From an uncultured Ruminococcus sp. (GTDB taxonomy: Bacteria > Bacillota > Clostridia > Oscillospirales > Ruminococcaceae), in the NCBI RefSeq assembly GCF_947301925.1, contig NZ_CAMYUE010000006.1, forward strand, positions 62,001 to 126,000: 64,000 bases of DNA. The letters are read 5' to 3'. Of this stretch, positions 58,016 through 64,000 are shown in pieces. Every line of letters starts with the position of its first letter. The stretch's first letter is position 1. A model generated the notes under the pieces. The model searched no databases. It was not told the DNA's origin and saw only the letters and a list, made by a program, of their open reading frames with translations. Made by a program: the position numbers and the translations under genes.

Positions 58016-58357
58016 TCAGAAGTTGGAGCCGTTCCAGCCCCAGTCGCTGGTACCTGTGTACTTGACGTATACCCTGTCCGATGGTACGCCGATATTGTCT
58101 GTGAGAATGCCTGTGATATGGCTGGTGAGGGTAGTCAGCGCATTTGAGGAAGCGCTGCCGAATATGGATACTTCTACCATAGCGGCGGGAGCGTCCTCTC
58201 CCTTGAACCACAGGTCGTACTCTGGCTCGATGCCTACCATGAGCCAGCCCTCGGACTTGCCGGGGATAGCGGTTATAGCTCTGCCCAGAGCTGATTTGAT
58301 ACTGGTTTTCTGCTCCGCAGATACGGAGACATTGGTCTTGACGTTGATGAATGGCAT
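58016..58357 (-). CDS. MIF-family tautomerase (phenylpyruvate tautomerase-related)
   Basis: A 113-residue protein starting Met-Pro: MPFINVKTNVSVSAEQKTSIKS, where Pro2 (N-terminal after Met removal) is the catalytic base of the MIF/tautomerase superfamily. The GKSEGWLMVGIEPEYDLWFKG and MVEVSIFGSASSN blocks are typical of bacterial MIF-like proteins. AGGAGGAATTC precedes the ATG. The stop is 10 bp before the GH124-like gene, so the two are co-transcribed. The cellular role is unknown; its link with a cellulosomal enzyme may be chance. Confidence 0.85.
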   Translation of the reverse strand: MPFINVKTNVSVSAEQKTSIKSALGRAITAIPGKSEGWLMVGIEPEYDLWFKGEDAPAAMVEVSIFGSASSNALTTLTSHITGILTDNIGVPSDRVYVKYTGTSDWGWNGSNF

Positions 58358-58387
58358 GATGAATTCCTCCTCATTGTGATTTCTTGT

Positions 58388-59668
58388 TTATATACTTATA
58401 AGCCCTTCCGAGAGCATTTCCTGTGCCGCAAGCATTACGCCCAGCCTGCCGCTGGTGTAGGTTATTCCTCCCTGCATCCATACAGCGTAGGGTTCGCGGA
58501 GAGGAGCGTCTGCGGAGAGCTCGATAGACGCGCCGTTGGTGAAGGCTCCTGCCGCCATGATGACCTGACTTGAATAGCCGGGCATATCCCAGGGCTCGGG
58601 AGTAACGAAGGAGTCCACGGGAGCGCCCTTCTGTATACCCCGGCAGAAAGCGCAGAGGTGCTCTGCGTCGCCAAGCTGCACGGCTGTGATGATATCTCCT
58701 CTGGGGTCGTCCTTGCGGGGCGAGCATTCAAAGCCCAGCATAGTAAAGAGCTCGCTGGCGAACATAGCGGTCTTGACAGCATTTGCCACCACATCGGGAG
58801 CAAAGAAAAGTCCCAGCAGCATCTCGCGGTTCATGCCGAGAGTGCAGCCTACCTCCTTGCCCATGCCCACGCAGGTTAGACGATAGGAGCAGAGCTCCAC
58901 AAGGTCGGTTCTGCCTGCGATATATCCGCCTGTACGGGCGATACCGCCGCCGGCGTTCTTTATAAGGGAGCCGATGATGACGTCAGCGCCTACAGCTGTG
59001 GGCTCTCTGTCCTCGATGAACTCGCCGTAGCAGTTGTCCACCATTATTATAATGTCGGGGTTGCCCTTTTTAGCGGCTTTTATCATCTTTTCGATGTCGG
59101 CGATTGTAAAGGCACCGCGGAGCGAATAGCCGCGGGAGCGCTGTATGTAGGCCACCTTGGCGTCCTTTACGGCCTCGGTTATCTCGTCAGGCCTGGGAGT
59201 ACCGTCCTCGTTGAGGTCCACCTGACCGTATTCCACGCCGTAGTCCATAAGTGAGCCGCTGCCCTTGCTGCCGCTGAGTCCGATGACCTCCTCGAGGGTG
59301 TCGTAGGGCTTGCCTGTAATAGATACTATCTTGTCGCCTGTGCGGAGGACTCCGAAGAGCGCAACGGAAAGGGCGTGAGTGCCCGATACGAAGTTGAAGC
59401 GCACCAGTGCGTCCTCGGCGCCGAGAGCCTGTGCAAAGACCTTGTCTATGACCTCTCTGCCCATGTCGCCGTAGCCGTAGCCTGTAGAGCCGTAGAAGCA
59501 GGGCTCGCTTACCTTGTTGTCGGAGAAGGCCTTCAGCACCTTTGCACCGCAGTATTCGGCGGTCTCCTCGGCCTTGCGGAAGGCGTCGGCGCAGTTTTTC
59601 TCTGCCTGAGCGGCCAGCTCGGCAAGTCTGCTGTCGAAGCCGTATAATTCGTTTATCTTACTGTTCAT
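58388..59668 (-). CDS. methionine gamma-lyase family (aluminium-resistance-type) PLP enzyme
   Basis: A 426-residue cytoplasmic PLP enzyme of the YnbB/aluminium-resistance branch of the Cys/Met metabolism superfamily. Features: FYGSTGYGYGDMGREVIDKVFA at the N-terminus, RFNFVSGTHALSVALFGVLRTGDKIVSITGKPYDTL, and the PLP lysine in GSLIKNAGGGIARTGGYIAG. Family members act as cystathionine or methionine gamma-lyase-like enzymes; the substrate is unproven. AAAGGATAAAAC precedes the ATG. Confidence 0.9.
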   Translation of the reverse strand: MNSKINELYGFDSRLAELAAQAEKNCADAFRKAEETAEYCGAKVLKAFSDNKVSEPCFYGSTGYGYGDMGREVIDKVFAQALGAEDALVRFNFVSGTHALSVALFGVLRTGDKIVSITGKPYDTLEEVIGLSGSKGSGSLMDYGVEYGQVDLNEDGTPRPDEITEAVKDAKVAYIQRSRGYSLRGAFTIADIEKMIKAAKKGNPDIIIMVDNCYGEFIEDREPTAVGADVIIGSLIKNAGGGIARTGGYIAGRTDLVELCSYRLTCVGMGKEVGCTLGMNREMLLGLFFAPDVVANAVKTAMFASELFTMLGFECSPRKDDPRGDIITAVQLGDAEHLCAFCRGIQKGAPVDSFVTPEPWDMPGYSSQVIMAAGAFTNGASIELSADAPLREPYAVWMQGGITYTSGRLGVMLAAQEMLSEGLISI

Positions 59669-59754
59669 GTTTTATCCTTTCCTGCCGGTATACGCAAAAT
59701 ACCTGTATGTTTTTATTATACACCATCAGCCTGCATTTGGGAAGTCCTTTCGGA

Positions 59755-61704
59755 TTAATTATACTGTTTTAATAATCTGTAATAGCAGACCTCGGAGTAT
59801 TCGCTGATGATATCCTGATATTCGCTGTCCATTTCGGCTTTTGAATACCATTTTCCGTTTCTGCCCTTATATCCCCAGCCTGTGATAACGGGGATATCGG
59901 CTTTTATGTGTTCAAGCTCCTGCTGCATGGGAGTAAGCGGTATATCAGCCGCCTTCATCACTTCGTTTGAAAGGTAGTTGAGACTTATCTCGCCGATCTC
60001 CTCGTCGTCTATGTCCTGATTGCACCATATGAAAAACGGAGTCCGGTGAGTCAGGGAATTCTTTTCCATCTCGCTCAATCCGGGACGTTCATCGAACAGA
60101 GCGTTATCAAAGTCTATCAGATCGGGAAAATGATCACCGAACATAACAATGATGACCTTTTCGTCATAGTCTCTGAAATGGTCGATGAGCTCAAGGGTGG
60201 CCTGATCGCTGAGATGTACGGAATTAAGGTATATTTCCGCTGATTTATCGTATGGGTATTCCAGTCTGATCTCATCGGACTTGTATTCGTTGTACGGCGT
60301 ATGATCCTGCATGGTGGACGCCATGATAAAGAGTCCCTTGCTTTTGTCCCGTTCGTCGGCGAGCTTGCAGATCTCTCTGTAGAATTGGCTGTCACTTTTT
60401 TTCGACTCCTCAAGGGGTATATCCCCATCGAGAAAGTATGTGCGGTCAAATCCGTAGTGTTCATATACTTCCTCGATATTCCATACGTTTTTCGAGATAG
60501 GCGATATGCCTATAGTATCGAATCCGTAATTATTGAAGGTATCAACAATGCTGTCCTTGTGGCTGTCTATGTACATGGAATACACACCGACGCCGTCGGG
60601 AAGGAACAGCATGGAATTGCCTGTGAGGAATTCATAGTCAGAATTACAGGTATTGCCGCCGAAGGGCGAGACCGATACATACCCCTTTATGGTGTTTTCG
60701 TCCAGTGACCGCCATACGGGCAGAGCGTCCTTGTTTGACGAAAAATCATAGATTATCTTATGATCCGCCCAGCTTTCGTTGAGGACTGCCAGTATTACGG
60801 GAGTACCTATGTCTTTTTTCTCCTCACTGTATTGTTCAAGGACAGCAATGGCCTTTTCATCGGAATAGTTCTGTGACTTATGTATGTGAGTGTTGAAAAG
60901 ATCGTAATAAATGGTGGCCAGACTGCCTACTGTTGAAGCTGTTTTGTCGGGGAACCACATTCCGAGGTTATATATTGAGTTATAGTATTTCCCCGAGGTG
61001 ACGGAGACAACAGCAGCACAGACAACGGCGGCAGCAAGCGTGATGGTTCTTTTGGGGATACCGCTTTTTCTGAACTTCATGGATAAGAGCCAGATGGTCG
61101 TTATGACAAAAACTGCCAGTATGAAGAAAATGTCTGAAGTAAGTCTGAAGCTGTATTCGCTCTTGATAGCCAGAGCGCTTTTTATATTGAACACATCGGC
61201 CAGTCTTATGGGGATACCGCGCAGCATTATCAGATAATACTGAAGGATACAGAACGCGTTCAGGAACACCGAGGCTGTAATGAACCAGATCCTGGGGTTC
61301 CTGAAAATGGCGGCACCAAGGATAAATATGAGGATATTCAGGAAAACGCCCGTTAATGTAAAAATAATGTAATCCTTTATGACCTTGTCACCGTTGACAA
61401 GCTCGCATACCCAGTAATTGACAGCTCCGAAAAACGCTGCCGTTATCAAGGGATCATATTCGATGTTTTTCTTCAGGCAATGCCGTATAAAAACGATCAA
61501 TGCCGCCAGAATGACAAGCCCCATAAAAATCAGAACGGCAATGTCTATAACAGTGATAAGGATTATTTCTTCGTAATAATGAAAGGAATGATATAGCATC
61601 CACATCATAAAAAGAAATAACAGCAGCATACACAGATTCTGAGTGATCCTCTTTGTTTTGGGTCTGTCATCATTATAAAACAGATTTTTGATCTTGTTTA
61701 TCAT
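59755..61704 (-). CDS. LTA-synthase-family phosphoglycerol transferase
   Basis: A 649-residue membrane protein; GGGAGGAAGC precedes the ATG. Residues about 15-240 hold five or more transmembrane helices, and about 290-600 an extracellular sulfatase/alkaline-phosphatase-fold domain. The catalytic segment SPFGGNTCNSDYEFLTGNS contains the nucleophile Thr, with GDHFPDLI supplying the second metal site. It should transfer glycerol phosphate from phosphatidylglycerol to lipid-linked acceptors outside the membrane (teichoic acid polymer or related). Monocistronic, somewhat AT-richer than neighbours. Confidence 0.92.
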   Translation of the reverse strand: MINKIKNLFYNDDRPKTKRITQNLCMLLLFLFMMWMLYHSFHYYEEIILITVIDIAVLIFMGLVILAALIVFIRHCLKKNIEYDPLITAAFFGAVNYWVCELVNGDKVIKDYIIFTLTGVFLNILIFILGAAIFRNPRIWFITASVFLNAFCILQYYLIMLRGIPIRLADVFNIKSALAIKSEYSFRLTSDIFFILAVFVITTIWLLSMKFRKSGIPKRTITLAAAVVCAAVVSVTSGKYYNSIYNLGMWFPDKTASTVGSLATIYYDLFNTHIHKSQNYSDEKAIAVLEQYSEEKKDIGTPVILAVLNESWADHKIIYDFSSNKDALPVWRSLDENTIKGYVSVSPFGGNTCNSDYEFLTGNSMLFLPDGVGVYSMYIDSHKDSIVDTFNNYGFDTIGISPISKNVWNIEEVYEHYGFDRTYFLDGDIPLEESKKSDSQFYREICKLADERDKSKGLFIMASTMQDHTPYNEYKSDEIRLEYPYDKSAEIYLNSVHLSDQATLELIDHFRDYDEKVIIVMFGDHFPDLIDFDNALFDERPGLSEMEKNSLTHRTPFFIWCNQDIDDEEIGEISLNYLSNEVMKAADIPLTPMQQELEHIKADIPVITGWGYKGRNGKWYSKAEMDSEYQDIISEYSEVCYYRLLKQYN

Positions 61705-61769
61705 GTATCGTGCTTCCTCCCTGAAAATAACAGCTTTGCTCCTTATGAGGGCTTTGCGGACATAGTGAG

Positions 61770-63017
61770 TCAGACCTTATAGCTTTCCGCTTCTTTTATG
61801 AGCTTCACGTCCACGAGAGCGTCAATGAGGGTGCCGTTTTCGGCGTACTCCTCGGAGAAGATCTTGCCGTCCTGCCGTATTTTACCGAGGAATGCCCCCT
61901 TGTCGTAGGGGATCAGCAGCTTCATGCGCTTTGCGGTCTCGGGAAGGTTCTTCACTATACATTCAAGGAGCCTGTCGAAGCCCGTGCGCTCCTTGGCGCT
62001 TATCATGACGGTGGTGTCGTCCTCGAACACCGTATCGGTGTACGGAGCTACGTCCGCCTTGTTCATGACGTATATCTGAGGTATGCCCTCGCAGCCCAGC
62101 TCGCCGAGAAGCTTTGATGTGACCTGAGCCTGCTCCTTTATCTCGGGAGAGGACAGATCCTGCACGTTGAGGATTATATCCGCAGCTGCAGCCTCCTCCA
62201 GAGTGGACTTGAAGGCCTCCACCAGATTATGGGGCAGTCTTCTGATAAGTCCTACCGTGTCAATGAGCATGACGCTCCTGCCGTCGGGCAGCTCTATTGA
62301 ACGGGAGGTTATATCCAGCGTGGCAAAGAGCTTGTTTTCCGCAAGCACTCCCGCGTCCGTCAGTGCGTTCAGCAGGGTGGACTTGCCCACATTGGTATAG
62401 CCCACTATGGCCGCACAGAGTATGCCGTCCTTTTTGCGGCGTGAACGCGAGAAGCTGCGGTGCTTTTTCAGCTCTTCCAGCTCCGCTTCCAGGTTGCTTA
62501 TGCGTTTGCGGATATGGCGCTTGTCGGTCTCCAGCTTCGTTTCGCCGGGACCTCTTGTGCCGATGCCTCCGCCAAGACGGGACAGCGCCGTGCCCATGCC
62601 CGTAAGACGGGGCAGACGGTACTTCTGCTGAGCAAGCTCCACCTGGAGCTTGCCCTCCTTAGTTCTTGCACGCTGGGCAAATATGTCAAGTATCAGCGTA
62701 GTGCGGTCGATAACGCGGACGCCGAGTATCTCCTCGATATTTCTGACCTGAACTCCCGTGAGCTCGTGGTCGAAGATGACCAGCTCCGCTTCAAGGGCGC
62801 CGAGCTGTTCCTTCAGCTCCTCCAGCCTTCCTGCGCCCATACAGGTGGCAGGGTCGTAGGCGGGGCGCTTCTGTATGATATTGCCGACCACATCGGCGCC
62901 TGCTGTACCGGCCAGCTCTGCCAGCTCGGCAATGGAGGTCTCTGCGTCGAATTCGCCTGTATCCACGCAGGCAAGGACGGCTTTTACGGGGACTTCCTCC
63001 GTTTTGTTCTCGTACAT
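61770..63017 (-). CDS. hflX: HflX GTPase (ribosome rescue/dissociation)
   Basis: A 415-residue P-loop GTPase; AAAAGGAG precedes the ATG. N-terminal HflX domain with the LPRLTGMGTALSRLGGGIGTRGPGETKLE loop, then the G domain: G1 VGYTNVGKSTLLNALT, G3 DTVGLIRRLPH, G4 MNKAD. It splits stalled or hibernating 70S ribosomes and binds ATP/GTP. A short C-terminal domain is present. Downstream of a GIY-YIG gene by 12 bp. Confidence 0.97.
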   Translation of the reverse strand: MYENKTEEVPVKAVLACVDTGEFDAETSIAELAELAGTAGADVVGNIIQKRPAYDPATCMGAGRLEELKEQLGALEAELVIFDHELTGVQVRNIEEILGVRVIDRTTLILDIFAQRARTKEGKLQVELAQQKYRLPRLTGMGTALSRLGGGIGTRGPGETKLETDKRHIRKRISNLEAELEELKKHRSFSRSRRKKDGILCAAIVGYTNVGKSTLLNALTDAGVLAENKLFATLDITSRSIELPDGRSVMLIDTVGLIRRLPHNLVEAFKSTLEEAAAADIILNVQDLSSPEIKEQAQVTSKLLGELGCEGIPQIYVMNKADVAPYTDTVFEDDTTVMISAKERTGFDRLLECIVKNLPETAKRMKLLIPYDKGAFLGKIRQDGKIFSEEYAENGTLIDALVDVKLIKEAESYKV

Positions 63018-63029
63018 AAAAACTCCTTT

Positions 63030-63338
63030 TCAGATGGTCTCGCGGCGGTAGAGCTCCGCGTTCTCGCTGCCGAAGAGCTGCGGAAACAGGCTGTTATCGG
63101 ATATGAGCGCCAGCTTCTGAGCCTTTTTCAGCTGCTTTATGCGGAATTCCAGCTTTGAGGCAAGGCTGCGGCCTTCACAGCTCCATAACGCCTCGAGGGA
63201 GACCGCTCTGTGCGACCTTGTGAAGCGTGCGCATTTTTCGGTCCTGCCGAAATGCTCGTCCATCCGTCGGCTGACATCTGTTGTGATGCCCGTATAGAGC
63301 AGGTCTCCCTCGCATTTGATTATATATATGTAGTACAT
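63030..63338 (-). CDS. GIY-YIG nuclease-family protein
   Basis: A 102-residue protein, the usual length of the small UPF0213/YhbQ-like class. YYIYIIKCEGDLLYTGITTDVSRRMDEH gives the Y-I-Y...YTG motif with the catalytic Arg on the helix, followed by a conserved Glu in KLEFRIKQLKK. These proteins may be DNA endonucleases, though cellular roles are unclear. It overlaps no neighbour and precedes hflX on the same strand, 12 bp apart. Confidence 0.93.
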   Translation of the reverse strand: MYYIYIIKCEGDLLYTGITTDVSRRMDEHFGRTEKCARFTRSHRAVSLEALWSCEGRSLASKLEFRIKQLKKAQKLALISDNSLFPQLFGSENAELYRRETI

Positions 63339-63344
63339 ATCACA

Positions 63345-64000
63345 TCATGTCCAGAAGGCGAAGAGACGCTGTACCTCGTAGGCCATTTCGGGGAAGCCTC
63401 TGTCGTAATCGTCAAATCTGAACATCTGGTTGAATTCCTGAGTTCCCGCAACTACCAGAGCCCACATCACGGAGAACCACATGAAGCCGCATATGAGCTT
63501 TTTCTTGGTGGGATCCTTGACTCTTGGGTAGAGGAAGAAGATAATGGCCAGTGCTCCCAGCAGAGCCTGCCATGCGAAGTCGGTCATATAGCGTGCAGCA
63601 TAGCCGCTCTCCCATACGGAGGCAACTATCACGAAGGGTATGACAAGGCATGGAAGGGATATATATACCGCCTTTGAGAGCCTGTTCTTCCTGCCGTGTA
63701 CTGCTTTCAGCGCCCTGCCCGAGAATATGTATGCGAAAAGGGGCAGCGCAAGGCAGAATATGCCCGAGGTGTTGTATGTACAGACCACATCGGCGTAGAA
63801 GTAGCCGCCGCTGTTGAGGTACTGGAAATCCGTCCTGAAGCCGGGATAGCCGGGGACGAATATGGGTGGATTGAAGAAGTAGTTGTATATCGCCACCAAT
63901 GACAGACGGGGGTGGAACTGTGTCCTTGTGAAGTCGTTGATGGTGAGGGAATACTGTATGCCGAACTCAAAGGGCGAGCCGAAGCGGGTGTAGTTGTACC
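63345..64000 (-). CDS. polytopic membrane protein, C-terminal part, cut by window edge
   Basis: The frame is open from the window end to a stop at 63345, at least 218 codons. Several hydrophobic helices are visible (ISLPCLVIPFVIVASVW, ALLGALAIIFFLYP, FMWFSVMWALVVAG). The upstream part reads YNYTRFGSPFEFGIQYSLTIND, a loop typical of membrane glycosyltransferases of the mannosyl/dolichyl-phosphate type (GT39-like or related), so a membrane-bound sugar transferase is likely. The start and catalytic part are outside the window. It lies 6 bp before the GIY-YIG gene. Confidence 0.75.
   Translation of the reverse strand, partial: YNYTRFGSPFEFGIQYSLTINDFTRTQFHPRLSLVAIYNYFFNPPIFVPGYPGFRTDFQYLNSGGYFYADVVCTYNTSGIFCLALPLFAYIFSGRALKAVHGRKNRLSKAVYISLPCLVIPFVIVASVWESGYAARYMTDFAWQALLGALAIIFFLYPRVKDPTKKKLICGFMWFSVMWALVVAGTQEFNQMFRFDDYDRGFPEMAYEVQRLFAFWT

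Overview
The window looks like a chromosomal segment of a fibre-degrading, cellulosome-producing Ruminococcus (Oscillospiraceae), probably near R. flavefaciens or R. champanellensis. The evidence is seven intact or partly novel secreted proteins with dockerin modules (calcium-binding DxNxDG-type repeats), Thr-rich linkers, xylan and galactan hydrolases (GH11-CBM22-esterase, GH53, a GH124-like protein, a beta-helix/CBM6 protein), Gram-positive housekeeping genes (secA, ireB, rpsF-ssb-rpsR, hflX, LTA-synthase-like) and strong Firmicutes-type ribosome binding sites. No rRNA, intact tRNA or CRISPR array was seen.

Layout. 1-1.1 kb: a D-2-hydroxyacid dehydrogenase (cut by the window edge) and an isochorismatase-like hydrolase. 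1.5-22.6 kb: an accessory, secreted-protein region with a duplicated-domain dockerin protein, a GH11-CBM22-esterase-dockerin xylanase with a structured 5'UTR, two long BspA/DUF285-type repeat proteins each followed by a 30-residue peptide gene of nearly the same sequence, a lipoprotein, an O-acetylhomoserine sulfhydrylase behind a cysteine-containing leader ORF, a leucine-rich-repeat dockerin protein, a beta-helix/CBM6/dockerin enzyme, a HAD phosphatase, acylphosphatase, and a protein with two degenerate GH11 domains around a CBM and a dockerin.

22.8-35.5 kb: a cwlD-like N-acetylmuramoyl-L-alanine amidase gene is split inside its zinc-binding His-Gly-Gly motif by an 11.9-kb element. The two halves rejoin exactly in frame. 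The rejoined element ends form an almost perfect 38-bp palindrome around a central CA dinucleotide, as expected of a large serine integrase attP, and the element encodes such an integrase. Its cargo is unusual: two leucine-rich-repeat dockerin proteins, an ECF sigma factor with a transmembrane anti-sigma-like partner, a small HhH protein, a HipA-like kinase, a doubly broken SRAP gene and an outward-facing promoter that reads into the 3' half of the amidase.

35.5-51.9 kb: mostly core genes (TSCPD protein, GH25 lysozyme, ireB, Sfp-type transferase, secA, methyltransferase, hsp33, HAD phosphatase, rpsF-ssb-rpsR), with three tandem FG-GAP-like lipoproteins, a dockerin-bearing GH53 galactanase and a NERD protein. 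52-54.8 kb: a second tandem family of three lipoproteins, two of which share a duplicated promoter-proximal inverted repeat. 55-64 kb: a cation/proton antiporter, ispF, a GH124-like dockerin protein in an operon with a MIF-family tautomerase, a methionine-gamma-lyase-family PLP enzyme, an LTA-synthase-like phosphoglycerol transferase, hflX, a GIY-YIG protein and a truncated polytopic membrane protein.

How it works together: signal peptides plus dockerins imply export through the Sec system and assembly of xylan, galactan and cellulose-directed enzymes on cohesin scaffoldins encoded elsewhere. The serine-integrase element shows that dockerin cargo and its possible sigma/anti-sigma control can be carried as one mobile unit. 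Family assignments are from reading motifs in the sequence only; no database search was run.
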